NCBI GenBank assembly: GCA_937925655.1
Contig: CALAMC010000064.1
Span: 13,179 to 77,178, forward strand
DNA length: 64,000 nucleotides
Reading direction: 5' to 3'
Source of the DNA: an uncultured candidate division Zixibacteria bacterium
Lineage (GTDB): Bacteria; Zixibacteria; MSB-5A5; GN15; PGXB01
Shown: positions 37,888 through 46,427 of the stretch, in pieces
Position numbering within the stretch: position 1 is the stretch's first letter
How the letters are laid out: every line of letters begins with the position of its first letter
The notes under the pieces: generated by a model
What the model was told of the DNA's origin: nothing
Seen by the model: the letters and a program-made list of their open reading frames with translations, nothing else
Database searches by the model: none
Position numbers and translations under genes: made by a program

Positions 37888-39153
37888 ATGAGAAAAAAAA
37901 GTCATTTGGCCAATTCCCGAATTGAAACGATCGATTTCGCCAGATTTAAGTCAGGAGTCAAGCTGAATCAGTCCGCCTCAATCATTGGATCCGCCGGAAA
38001 TACTCTGATTTGGCGCACCGAAGGTGATTGGCAAAATCGGTTCAGAATCGACCTGTATCGTTTTTTGCGTGACAATATCCCCATCTTGAGTGCCTGTATC
38101 TGGACCTGGAGTCGCCTGGCCTCGGCGCCGGGCCATTTCGAAATAGAAACCGGCACATCAGAATCACAAAAAACTCGCGGCATCGAGATTCTGGACAGAT
38201 TATCCGGTTGCATATACCCCTTTGAATTTGACCGGGCCGGGGCGCTGGATTCTTTCCTGCCCCTCTTATTCAGCAGTTTTTTCACCGACGGGGCATTTGC
38301 CGGTTTTCTTATTTTACATCCGGATGGCTCCGGAATAGAGCGCTTTGTTCCGGTTGACCCGCGCGAAATCGGTCTGGCGCGTTCGAAATCGGGCATTCCG
38401 GTTATTTTCATAAGCACGGCCACAGGCGAAATCCGGCCCGAAGGCGACGATTTTTATTACATCGGGCTCAACGCCGATCTCAATCATGGGCTGGGTAAAT
38501 CCATTATGCGCTCCGTGCCGTTCGTGGCCTATATCGAACAGCAACTGACCGACGATATGCGCCGCACCATGCACAACAGCGGGTACCACCGCCTGCATGT
38601 CAAAATCACGCCTCCGGAAAAAAGCTCCGGCGAATCAGACCGCGCTTATATCGAGCGTATCAACGAGTATTTTGACCAGACCGTGTCGATGATAAAAAAA
38701 TGTGACCCCGATGATAACCCGGTCACCTGGGATAATGTTCAAATCGATTATGTCGGACCGCAAAATGTCCGGACCGCAACCAATTCATGGTCGATTAATC
38801 ACCGGGCTATGATCGATGAGATCTGTGCCGGGACCAATCTGTCGCCGTTCCTTCTGGGTTACAGCCACGGGGCCGCCCATAAGTGGGCCGAATTCAAATA
38901 CGACCTGGTGATGCGACAGGTACAATCGGTCCAGCGTCAAATTGCCCGTTTTCTGGAATGGATGGGTAATATTGAACTGGCCTTGAACGGCTTTAACGGC
39001 CGCTGTCGCTTCCTTTTCGAAAACAGCTTAAGCTATCTGGCATCGGAGCAGGCTCAAATCCGTCAGAGCGACGTGGATAATCTTATCAAGCTGTTTTCCC
39101 ATGGTTTGATATCGAAAGACGACGCCGCGCGCCGGGCCGGAGAGTTGATATAG
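37888..39153 (+). CDS. Phage portal protein
   Basis: 421 residues, a usual portal length. Portal-like features are the helical DNIPILSACIWTWSRLASAPGHFEIE opening, the wing region (VPVDPREIGLAR), the pattern NADLNHGLGKSIMRSVPFVAYIEQQLTDDMRR for the long clip helix, and a C-terminal helical crown ending SHGLISKDDAARRAGELI, a closing found in many portals. Portals form the dodecameric ring through which the terminase packs DNA. The gene opens the phage-like cluster after a GGAG ribosome binding site. The stop overlaps the start of the terminase reading frame. Confidence 0.85.
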   Translation: MRKKSHLANSRIETIDFARFKSGVKLNQSASIIGSAGNTLIWRTEGDWQNRFRIDLYRFLRDNIPILSACIWTWSRLASAPGHFEIETGTSESQKTRGIEILDRLSGCIYPFEFDRAGALDSFLPLLFSSFFTDGAFAGFLILHPDGSGIERFVPVDPREIGLARSKSGIPVIFISTATGEIRPEGDDFYYIGLNADLNHGLGKSIMRSVPFVAYIEQQLTDDMRRTMHNSGYHRLHVKITPPEKSSGESDRAYIERINEYFDQTVSMIKKCDPDDNPVTWDNVQIDYVGPQNVRTATNSWSINHRAMIDEICAGTNLSPFLLGYSHGAAHKWAEFKYDLVMRQVQSVQRQIARFLEWMGNIELALNGFNGRCRFLFENSLSYLASEQAQIRQSDVDNLIKLFSHGLISKDDAARRAGELI

Positions 39154-40487
39154 AAAACATTCTTGACAGGTCTGCCTGGCTCCGCGCCGCCGATGACATC
39201 CCCTTCTTCGCCCGCAAGTTCCTGCGCGTCGAGCCGCATCCCGGTCAGATAAAATGGCTCGACGGCAGCCGGACTCCGGAAAACCTGCTGGTAACCGGCA
39301 ACCGCTGGGGCAAGTCGTTTGCCCAGGCGATCAAAATTATTCATCATGCCGTTTTTCGGGTACGGGACGTCAAATATGATGCCTGCGGCAAGTATCATAT
39401 CGCTACCGCCTGCATCACCCTCGATCAGGCTCGCATCATTTTCAACACGGTTGTGCGCATCCTCAACAGTACCTGTTGCATTGACGGCCTGATTAAAAAG
39501 TACACAGTGACGCCCTACCCCCGGTTGATACTGGACAACGGGGCGATCATCGACGCCCGTTCGACACAGCGGCGCGGGGAATATCTGCTCGGCAACGATT
39601 ACGATTTCTTTGTTTATGACGAGGTCGCCTTTGACCCCGAAGCCGAGTATGTCGTCAATGAGGTTATAAAGATGCGTCTGGCCGACCGCCGGGGCAAACT
39701 GGATCTCGTGTCCACACCCAACGGCCGCAACTGGTTTTATCGCAAGATGCAGGAGTTGTCGGCGCGGGGGAAAGACGCCTACGTCCAATCGGGCGATTCC
39801 CGCAAAAACCGCCATATATCAAGAGAATACCTTGACACCCAGATAAAATACTTGAGCGACAAACGCGTCGCCCAGAACATCATGGGGCAGTTTGTCGACA
39901 GCGGGGGCGAAATCATCCCCGGACGATATATCGACGCCGCCCTGATGCAAAATCCGGTGTCGCATTCGGAAAATCGGGAAAATACCCATAAGTACTATAT
40001 CACGGGCTGGGACCTGGCCCGCAAAAAAACGGCGACGGTCGGGATAACGGTGCAACTTGAACGGGATACTGCTCGGGTGGTCATGGTCCAGCGCCTCCGT
40101 CAGTGGGACTGGAATATCATATTGCAGAAAATCCGCGAACAACAAAGAATGTATCCGGGGCGGCTGATTATCGACGCCACCGGGCTGGGCGACGTTGTTG
40201 TCTCGCAACTCGATGATTTGAATCCGACGGCTTTTATTTTTTCGCCCAAGTCCAAAGCCGAACTTCTGACCAATGTCGAAATGATGCACGCCATGAAGCG
40301 GATTAAATATGCACGCTGGGAAATGGCCGACGACAACGGGCGGGCCTGGTCGCTCGAGGATGACCTTCGTTCGGCCCGGTGGGATGATAATAATACTTGT
40401 GACGGTCTGATGGCTCTGGCGCTTGCTTTATGGCCATTGCGCAAATCATGCACTCCGGCTATTGCACCGAGAGTCGGAACGATTTAA
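39150..40487 (+). CDS. Phage terminase large subunit (non-canonical start)
   Basis: About 445 residues. The ATPase has Walker A VTGNRWGKSF, Walker B FVYDEVAF and the coupling motif VSTPNGRNWFY. The RNase H-like nuclease has its Asp residues in GWDLARKKT, IIDATGLGD and CDGLMALALAL. It drives DNA into the capsid and cuts it. The frame contains no ATG, GTG or TTG between its upstream stop (39078) and Walker A. The best candidate is ATA at 39150, five bases after GGAGAG and overlapping the portal stop (ATATAG); ATT at 39159 is the next. A -1 shift from portal is another possibility. The first in-frame GTG (about 39453) would remove the ATPase motif. Confidence 0.87.
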   Translation: MENILDRSAWLRAADDIPFFARKFLRVEPHPGQIKWLDGSRTPENLLVTGNRWGKSFAQAIKIIHHAVFRVRDVKYDACGKYHIATACITLDQARIIFNTVVRILNSTCCIDGLIKKYTVTPYPRLILDNGAIIDARSTQRRGEYLLGNDYDFFVYDEVAFDPEAEYVVNEVIKMRLADRRGKLDLVSTPNGRNWFYRKMQELSARGKDAYVQSGDSRKNRHISREYLDTQIKYLSDKRVAQNIMGQFVDSGGEIIPGRYIDAALMQNPVSHSENRENTHKYYITGWDLARKKTATVGITVQLERDTARVVMVQRLRQWDWNIILQKIREQQRMYPGRLIIDATGLGDVVVSQLDDLNPTAFIFSPKSKAELLTNVEMMHAMKRIKYARWEMADDNGRAWSLEDDLRSARWDDNNTCDGLMALALALWPLRKSCTPAIAPRVGTI

Positions 40488-40600
40488 AGAACACTGCCGA
40501 CGGACTCGCCGAAAGTCAGGCACATGGCGGTGATAAATACAATCAAACCGACCATCAGCTTGAGGATTTTCGATCTTTTCTTGGCTCGATAAACTATCAT
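40484..40600 (-). CDS. Possible 38-residue single-pass membrane peptide
   Basis: MIVYRAKKRSKILKLM is followed by a hydrophobic helix (VGLIVFITAMCLTF) and a short tail. The positive-inside layout and an AGGAAAAG site seven bases before the ATG are reasonable for a small membrane protein. It is the only minus-strand candidate in the phage-like block and ends against the terminase stop. The length is too short to be sure; it may be chance. Confidence 0.35.
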   Translation of the reverse strand: MIVYRAKKRSKILKLMVGLIVFITAMCLTFGESVGSVL

Positions 40601-40838
40601 ACTCTTTTCCTGTCAGAATTATATTCCGAACTCCCATACTGCAAGAGCTATGCCCGTTCGTGTTTCGGTTCGTGCGGTATCGTAACATTATGACAAATAA
40701 CAAGTTGCCGCCCACTGGAAAAATTCCGAAGTATGTCCGGGCAGTCTTCCCGTGAAATTGCCTGCATAAATTTGCGCCGGCCAAATCGATATCGACTTGA
40801 TGGTAAAACTGCCGGTCACCTTTGGTAACGGAGGTGTT
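40488..40838. other. Gap between terminase and protease-fusion gene
   Basis: About 350 bases. Apart from the 38-residue minus-strand candidate (40484-40600), no gene is convincing. A strong GGAGG ribosome binding site (about 40829-40833) belongs to the next gene. A promoter for the head genes may lie here, but no clear -35/-10 pair was seen. Confidence 0.4.
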
Positions 40839-42638
40839 ATGAAAGAATTAATCGGAAAGATGACGGTTTCCCTGGCTCGTGACGAGCAAAGTGGCCACGA
40901 TGAACTGATGGCAATTCTCAATGCCAATATCAAACCCCCGAAGCCGATCGAATCGTCGATGGTGTACATCCGAGCCATGTATATCGTTTCGGATAGGGTC
41001 AATAGCTATGGCGGACGATTCCCGGCCGAAGACCATGACCGCCTGGCCGAACTTCTGATAGATTCGCCGGTGCTGGTCGGACACCGCAAAGACAGTCTGC
41101 CCATCGCCCGGAATTTCCACGCTGAAAAAGTCGTCCGCGACGGCGCCAACTGGATCAAAGTATATTTCTACTGGCTGAAAAACGCCGATGGGGGAGAAAA
41201 TCTTCGCCGAAACATCGACGCCGGAATTTACAAGGAAGGTTCGATCAGCTTCGTGTTCGCCCTGCCGCAGTGTACTATCTGCGGCCGCGATATTCGCGAC
41301 TGCCCCCATCAGCCGTTTGTGAAATACAAAACCCCGACCGGCATGGTCACGGCCGCCTTCAATTATCGAAAAATCGAACGGGTGCTGGAAACGTCGCTGG
41401 TGTATCGCGGGTCGGTCGAAAACACGTCGATTGAAAAAGCCCTTGCTTTTGACCGGTCCCCGGAAAAGCCAACGGGCATAACCGAAAATTGTTACCCGTC
41501 CCGGCGCCGATTTATAATCTGGGATCCCGCTTCTCTTGACCCGGAGAGCGAGTATCTGGTTTTCCCCGCCTATGAGTCAATCCCGATTTTCGCCTTTGTC
41601 AAAGATAACATGACGCAAATCCGGACATACTCCGGACGAGTTATCGAATCCATTCAATTACGGAAATACCTCGCCCAACTGACGTGGCCCGACGGCGCCT
41701 ATGTTCTCGACGCCCGTCTTATCGGATATCGCGGCAAAGAACGACAACCGTTGGTCGAATTATCGAAATATCTTCATGACGTTAAATCAACGGTGACTCG
41801 GGTAGAGCTCAAATTGTACGATATTATTTCGATAGAGAATATCAACTTCGAAACCGCGACGGGGCGGGAACGCCGCGCCGCCTTGACCATGCTATTCGAC
41901 AAAACCGATGGCCTGTTGCCGAAATCCGTAATTTGCCGGGGGGCGCAACTGGCGACGGCTTTGGCCGATGTAACCACCCGCCTGGGCTGCGAAATATTCG
42001 GCTATGATAATTCCGATCGATTCCTGCTGACCCACCGTAAACTGATTACCGCCGAAACCAATAACACTCCGGAGAAAAAAACAAATACCCGTTCACTGTT
42101 CTGTCTTATCGATGGTCAAAAACGAAATATGATTTCGGAAATGTCGTCACCATCGCATACAATGACGGATGGCACGGTTATTCTCGAAGTTAACGCACTC
42201 TGTGAAAGAGATAACCGCCTTGTGGCGCTCCACCCCAGGATTATTGACCGGTCGGACTATTTCGATGGCATCGATGACCTTGCCTTTGTAACACGTGATT
42301 CCCGCCATGCCCGTAATCAAAATCAATACTCTCTGTGCAAAAGCGCCGAAGGCGTCTTTCTGGAGTTGACTCTGAAGGGGACGAAGAAAACTCTTAACAT
42401 ATATAATTATTCGACTGACAGGTTAAAACAGGGGCGGCGTTTCTTTGCCCATGATGAATCCATTCCTGCTCATCGGACAATGGCGCTTTTGGGCCGGGGC
42501 AGGGTGGAAAATATGGCGGAATCGGCCGGCCGATTGAAATTGAAGCTGACCGGGCCATTGGACGGGGCATATTTCATCCGTCCGGCAATAATCAAAGGCC
42601 GCGCTTGTTTCCTGTTCGGAAGGGAAAAAGATTCATGA
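40839..42638 (+). CDS. Prohead-protease-like protein fused to a degenerate ATP-dependent DNA-ligase-like region
   Basis: 599 residues from the ATG at 40839 (GGAGG upstream). Residues 41-200 look like a U35-type prohead protease: VLVGHRKDSLPIARN with H82, EGSISF with S135, and the closing VLETSLVYRGSVENTSIEKA. A metal-like knuckle follows the Ser (C145, C148, C155, H157). Residues 238-400 follow the nucleotidyltransferase domain of ATP-dependent ligases: a TYSGR strand, YVLDARLIGY at motif III, VELKLYDIIS...GRERRAALTML at motif IIIa, and CEIFGYDNSD at motif IV. Residues 441-480 resemble the ligase OB fold. The catalytic Lys and two acidic residues are replaced, so adenylation is unlikely. Residues 564-595 recall the end of LigD-type phosphoesterase domains. 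The ligase link is my alignment by eye. Confidence 0.68.
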   Translation: MKELIGKMTVSLARDEQSGHDELMAILNANIKPPKPIESSMVYIRAMYIVSDRVNSYGGRFPAEDHDRLAELLIDSPVLVGHRKDSLPIARNFHAEKVVRDGANWIKVYFYWLKNADGGENLRRNIDAGIYKEGSISFVFALPQCTICGRDIRDCPHQPFVKYKTPTGMVTAAFNYRKIERVLETSLVYRGSVENTSIEKALAFDRSPEKPTGITENCYPSRRRFIIWDPASLDPESEYLVFPAYESIPIFAFVKDNMTQIRTYSGRVIESIQLRKYLAQLTWPDGAYVLDARLIGYRGKERQPLVELSKYLHDVKSTVTRVELKLYDIISIENINFETATGRERRAALTMLFDKTDGLLPKSVICRGAQLATALADVTTRLGCEIFGYDNSDRFLLTHRKLITAETNNTPEKKTNTRSLFCLIDGQKRNMISEMSSPSHTMTDGTVILEVNALCERDNRLVALHPRIIDRSDYFDGIDDLAFVTRDSRHARNQNQYSLCKSAEGVFLELTLKGTKKTLNIYNYSTDRLKQGRRFFAHDESIPAHRTMALLGRGRVENMAESAGRLKLKLTGPLDGAYFIRPAIIKGRACFLFGREKDS

Positions 42639-42943
42639 GCGATACATCCCTCAAAATCGACTGGCCGACCTTATTGAATCGGCACCTGGTAAATTTCATC
42701 GTCATGCTCTTCGGTCTTTCTGCCGCCTATTTCACGACCATTGGAAGCATCAAAGCCGAATTGGCCGCAAAAGCCGAGACGGTCCTGGTCAACACTATCG
42801 ACCAGAGACTGGCGCAGATGGAAGTCCTTATCCGGGAAGGTTTGATTAATAAAGATGATTTTTTCAAATTCCAGAACAGTGTCGAAAGCCGCCTGGCCCG
42901 GATAGAATCGCATCTAATCGAAAACAAGGGAGACAAAAAGTGA
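42635..42943 (+). CDS. Small membrane protein with coiled-coil tail
   Basis: 102 residues from ATG 42635, which overlaps the previous stop (ATGA) and has AAGGG upstream; an in-frame ATG further upstream lies in the preceding gene. One membrane helix (about 22-40, FIVMLFGLSAAYFTTIGSI) is followed by a charged helix likely to form a coiled coil (QRLAQMEVLIREG, ESRLARIESHL). It could be a holin-like or lysis accessory protein, or a membrane tether for the particle. No family was recognised. Confidence 0.65.
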   Translation: MSDTSLKIDWPTLLNRHLVNFIVMLFGLSAAYFTTIGSIKAELAAKAETVLVNTIDQRLAQMEVLIREGLINKDDFFKFQNSVESRLARIESHLIENKGDKK

Positions 42944-43356
42944 ATTCTGCGGATACCCTCAAAAACGAGATTGAGCACCTTCTGAATAATCTGAAAAGCG
43001 AAGCGATCAATGCCGTCGATTTCGACCGGGTCGGCGAAATGCTTGAAGGATTGCAGAGCCTGCTTTGCGACTACGACAGGGTCGTCGCCGAGCTGGAGCT
43101 CCTCAAACGCGATTATCGCCGCCGCATCACCGGTATGCTCAAGGCCGTGATGGCCGGTCGGACCAGAGACGGCGACGCCGAACTGGCCGCCGTCCTGGCC
43201 GACGATAATCATGCCTTCGACGGGGCCGAACTGCTCGAACTGCATAAAATGGTTTCGGCGCGATTTCGGGATTGTTTCCCCGCCAGCTTCAAATATGCGA
43301 CGGGATGGGCCGGAGTATCTTACCGTAGAAAAAACTGGATGGATCATAAACTGTAA
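42940..43356 (+). CDS. Small helical protein of the phage-like block, unknown function
   Basis: 138 residues, starting at GTG 42940, which overlaps the preceding stop (GTGA). The first two thirds are strongly helical and charged (GEMLEGLQSLLCDYDRVVAELELLKRDYRRR), probably coiled coil. The tail is WAGVSYRRKNWMDHKL. Its place between the protease and decoration genes is where scaffolding or head-completion genes usually lie, so a scaffold-like role is possible, but this is position-based only. Confidence 0.6.
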   Translation: MNSADTLKNEIEHLLNNLKSEAINAVDFDRVGEMLEGLQSLLCDYDRVVAELELLKRDYRRRITGMLKAVMAGRTRDGDAELAAVLADDNHAFDGAELLELHKMVSARFRDCFPASFKYATGWAGVSYRRKNWMDHKL

Positions 43357-43374
43357 CCGCGGGGGACCACCCCT

Positions 43375-43403
43375 CCGGTCATGCGGGGCGACGCCTCGAC
43401 CGG
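43375..43403. other. Hairpin upstream of decoration gene
   Basis: CCGGTC (43375-43380) and GACCGG (43398-43403) enclose a GC-rich loop in the 71-nt gap before the decoration protein. No T run follows. It might act as an RNA stability or attenuation element for the capsid genes. Confidence 0.35.
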
Positions 43404-43427
43404 TAATACATAATACGGAGGAAAACC

Positions 43428-43850
43428 ATGACAATTCGCAAACAAAACCTGGAAACCATTGCGCCGATCCTGGCGACTTTCAAAATTCATCAGACCGCCG
43501 GCATCGATGATCTTAAAGACGACGATATCGGTTGTGCCGTCTGCCTGACCGGAAACAACGAAGTCGGTCCCTGTGCCAACAATGCTATTCTGCTGGGAAA
43601 ACTGGTCGCCCTGACTCTGACCGACGGCGACGACGGTGAACGTCTGGCGACAGTGCAAATCGGCGGCATCTGCCGTCTGCCCATCACGACCACCTATCCG
43701 AGCATCGGCAACCGGGTTGTCGGCGGTGCCGGCGGAACGGTCAAGCAGGCCCCGGTTTTGACCGGGTATGACCCGGCTGGCGGTAATATCGCGCGCGGGA
43801 CCGTCCTCGACGTCCAGGGAACAACCGATTGCACCATACTTTTGAATTAA
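43428..43850 (+). CDS. Probable capsid decoration protein (DUF2190-like)
   Basis: 140 residues with GGAGG upstream. The core pattern (DIGCAVCLTGNNEVGPCANNAILLGKLVALTLTDGDDGERLATVQIGGICRLPI) is that of short beta-barrel capsid cement proteins, in which an oligomerising SH3-like fold stabilises the HK97 shell. It lies directly before the major capsid gene, 10 nt apart, as decoration genes do. The family assignment is by pattern; I could not test it. Confidence 0.68.
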   Translation: MTIRKQNLETIAPILATFKIHQTAGIDDLKDDDIGCAVCLTGNNEVGPCANNAILLGKLVALTLTDGDDGERLATVQIGGICRLPITTTYPSIGNRVVGGAGGTVKQAPVLTGYDPAGGNIARGTVLDVQGTTDCTILLN

Positions 43851-43860
43851 GGAGTCAACT

Positions 43861-44964
43861 ATGGATTTTAACACTTTTTTGAATTCACCGGCCGTTTTAA
43901 AGCAGGATTATGAAGTCGCCGACCCGCTTTCGGGCGGGGCGGTCGATTTAAGCCGCGCCGCCGAACTGAAAATCGACCGCGATACTTATCTCGAAGCCGA
44001 CAGCCGCGGCTTGAGCTTGAGCGAACTGCTGGAAACCGATGAGTATGACCCAACCCCCGAAGGAGCGCCGCTCGACGCCTTCGAACGACAACTGGCTCTG
44101 GCCGGAGTCAAACTGGGCGGGAAAAACCCGACTACGGTCGAGCAGTTCTATCAGAAAGCATCGGCCCTTATGCCCGAGTTTATCCTGCGCGAAATCCGAA
44201 AAGGCATGGCGATGCGCCCCGAACTTTCGCGCCTCATCGCCAACACGACCACCGTCGCCAGTAACCGTTACACCCCGTTTCATATCGATACTTTGGCCGC
44301 CGACCGCCTGTCCCTGCGGCCGATCGGCGAAGGCGCCGATATCCCCCACCTGCTGGTTACCGAGCAGAACCATGCCATCAACGTCCCGGAGTACGGCCTC
44401 GGTTTAAAAGCCAGTTACAAAGCCCTGCGCTACCGCACTACGGCGCAATTCCGCGTCCTGCTGTGGTACATCGGCTTCAAGCTTCAGACCGACAAGATCG
44501 GGCTGGTCGTCGATTGCATCATCAACGGCGACGGCAACGACAACGCCGCCGGCGTCATCAATACCGCCGTGTCGGGCACGCTTGATTATGATGATCTGGT
44601 TACCCTCTGGTCGCAGTTCGCGCCGTTTGAGATGAACACCCTCATTTGCCCGGTCGGCAACCTCAAGACGATTCTAACTCTGGATGAATTCAAGGACCCC
44701 ATGGCCGGATATCGCTTTCAAAGCAAGGGCGAACTGTTCAGCCCGCTCGGATCGTCGCTCGTGCGTTGCGACAACATTTCCGCCGACCTTGTAATCGGGC
44801 TGGATGCGCGTTTCGCCGTCGAGGAAGTCATCACCCAGCCGCTGACGGTCGAGTACGACAAGATAATCGAACAGCGTTTCGAAGAAGCGGTGATTTCCGA
44901 AGCGGTCGCCTATGCCAGGGTGATCCGGGAAGCCGCCGTGATTCTGGACGTCGTTCATGCTTAA
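43861..44964 (+). CDS. HK97-type major capsid protein
   Basis: 367 residues with a strong AAGGAG site. After a variable N-arm (about 1-90) the sequence shows the HK97 order: the E-loop/spine region (TTTVASNRYTPFHIDTL...), the P-domain (LGLKASYKALRYRTTAQFRVLLWYIGFKLQ), and the A-domain (NTLICPVGNLKTILTLDEFKDPM), ending with VIGLDARFAVEEVITQPLTVEYDKIIEQR. The N-arm of ~90 residues may serve as a scaffolding delta-domain removed by the upstream protease. It should be the most abundant protein of the particle. Confidence 0.86.
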   Translation: MDFNTFLNSPAVLKQDYEVADPLSGGAVDLSRAAELKIDRDTYLEADSRGLSLSELLETDEYDPTPEGAPLDAFERQLALAGVKLGGKNPTTVEQFYQKASALMPEFILREIRKGMAMRPELSRLIANTTTVASNRYTPFHIDTLAADRLSLRPIGEGADIPHLLVTEQNHAINVPEYGLGLKASYKALRYRTTAQFRVLLWYIGFKLQTDKIGLVVDCIINGDGNDNAAGVINTAVSGTLDYDDLVTLWSQFAPFEMNTLICPVGNLKTILTLDEFKDPMAGYRFQSKGELFSPLGSSLVRCDNISADLVIGLDARFAVEEVITQPLTVEYDKIIEQRFEEAVISEAVAYARVIREAAVILDVVHA

Positions 44965-44974
44965 TCACTCAACG

Positions 44975-44999
44975 GGGTCCGGCCGCACCGACCGGACCC
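44975..44999 (+). other. Hairpin after the capsid gene
   Basis: GGGTCCGG and CCGGACCC form a perfect 8-bp stem with a 9-nt loop, starting 10 nt after the capsid stop. It is not followed by T residues, so full termination is unlikely; it could lower expression of downstream genes or protect the capsid mRNA. Confidence 0.45.
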
Positions 45000-45011
45000 A
45001 TTTAAAAAACT

Positions 45012-46427
45012 ATGCGAAATTTTATAGTTAATTCATCAGCCACTTTCAAAGCCGGGATAAGTCCGAACAACCGGATTTTTAAAGTCGCATCGGGTCCCTG
45101 CGCCGGTCGGTTGGCCATGGTTATGGCGACCTCGGCCAATACCGTCGAAATCACATACGCCGACTATCCCTACAATATCTGGTCGGTCCCGGAAACCATG
45201 ATTTCCGACAGCGCCGATTATCCCTTCGATGCCGTCATGAGTTCTTCCGGCGATATTTATATCGCATATACGCTTATATCCGGACACGACCTGGTTCTGC
45301 GCAAACTCACTTTCAGCCTGGGCGGGTGGCACGCCGGCGCACTTCAGACCGTATATAACGGCGCCGAATGCTTTTATCCCTCGATTCTGATCGAAGCCCC
45401 CGAAAAACTGTGGATATCCTTCAGTCGCAAGGTGGACACGCAGTTCTGCGTGAATGTCAAGTGTTCGGTCGATGACGGCGTCACCTGGAACGGCGGATCG
45501 GAAGACCCCGGAACGGCCCTGTCATCGCCCGGAGACACCGCTTATTCCCGGCTCATTATATTCGGCATGTTTTTGCACGCCATTTACACGCTGGGCGGAA
45601 CCAAACTGGCCCTGCGCCGAAAACATTTGAGTACCTCGACCTGGAATTCGGAACAGGAGGTCGCCGAAGGCATCGGATTCGACCACGAATTCGACGTCGC
45701 CCCGTCCGAAAACGGCCGCCTGGGAATCGTCTTTGACGACGGTCAGGTGAAATTCCGGGAGTACGACGGCAGCGGGTGGACGGGTATATCGATTATCGAT
45801 GAAAACGGCGGCATTTTTCTCCAAATCAAATACTTCGACAATAACCCTTATCTCATCTATCTGTCGTCGCTCGGAAATAACCAAAACATGATTCTTTATT
45901 CGCGTCGTCTGGCCGGATCCTTCACCGCCCCGACTGCCCTCGATTGCCGCAAGAAAATCCTCGACCGCGTATTGTGCTACCATGCCGGTTCGGGGACTTA
46001 TGAAGACCGGACGCTGGCCGCGGCCGACGAAACCACGGGGGACGTTCTCCATTCGCAATCGTCCTCGCTGGTCGCCGCCGTCGGCGACGCGCTGTATCTC
46101 GGCATGGATGATAAGTACAATTACTTTAAATTAATATTAAGCACGGCCGGTTCCGGCGGTACCGTCGAATGGCAGTATTTCAACGGCCAGGACTGGACCG
46201 GCATTGTTCCGGCCGGGGGCACCTGTGCCTTCGACGATCTCAACCGGGAACTCCTTTTGTGGAATGACTATGCCTCGATCGCGAACGATTGGCAGAAAAA
46301 AACCGTCGCCGGGCATTACCATTTCTGGATTCGGGCCCTGGTCTCGTCCGATTTCAACACGCCTCCGGTCGGAAGGCAGCTGACCGCCATCCCCGGCACC
46401 GGCGCGGTGCAGATACTGGAGCAATAA
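45012..46427 (+). CDS. Beta-propeller-like protein, probable fibre or head/tail surface protein
   Basis: 471 residues. Repeated blade-like units with Asp-box-related patterns (CSVDDGVTWNGG, DDGQVKFREYDGSGW) suggest a sialidase/BNR-type propeller at about 20-320. The C-terminal part (about 345-465, YLGMDDKYNYFKLILSTAGSGGTVEWQYFNGQDW) resembles a beta module common in virion surface proteins. No signal peptide. Neither a glycosidase active site nor a known receptor motif could be confirmed. The gene has no good ribosome binding site and starts 48 nt after the capsid gene; the stop touches the next ATG. Confidence 0.6.
   Translation: MRNFIVNSSATFKAGISPNNRIFKVASGPCAGRLAMVMATSANTVEITYADYPYNIWSVPETMISDSADYPFDAVMSSSGDIYIAYTLISGHDLVLRKLTFSLGGWHAGALQTVYNGAECFYPSILIEAPEKLWISFSRKVDTQFCVNVKCSVDDGVTWNGGSEDPGTALSSPGDTAYSRLIIFGMFLHAIYTLGGTKLALRRKHLSTSTWNSEQEVAEGIGFDHEFDVAPSENGRLGIVFDDGQVKFREYDGSGWTGISIIDENGGIFLQIKYFDNNPYLIYLSSLGNNQNMILYSRRLAGSFTAPTALDCRKKILDRVLCYHAGSGTYEDRTLAAADETTGDVLHSQSSSLVAAVGDALYLGMDDKYNYFKLILSTAGSGGTVEWQYFNGQDWTGIVPAGGTCAFDDLNRELLLWNDYASIANDWQKKTVAGHYHFWIRALVSSDFNTPPVGRQLTAIPGTGAVQILEQ

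Noticed and set aside
39453..40487. Short terminase starting at the GTG near 39453
   Set aside because: It would lose Walker A (VTGNRWGKS), which is encoded in the same open frame upstream.
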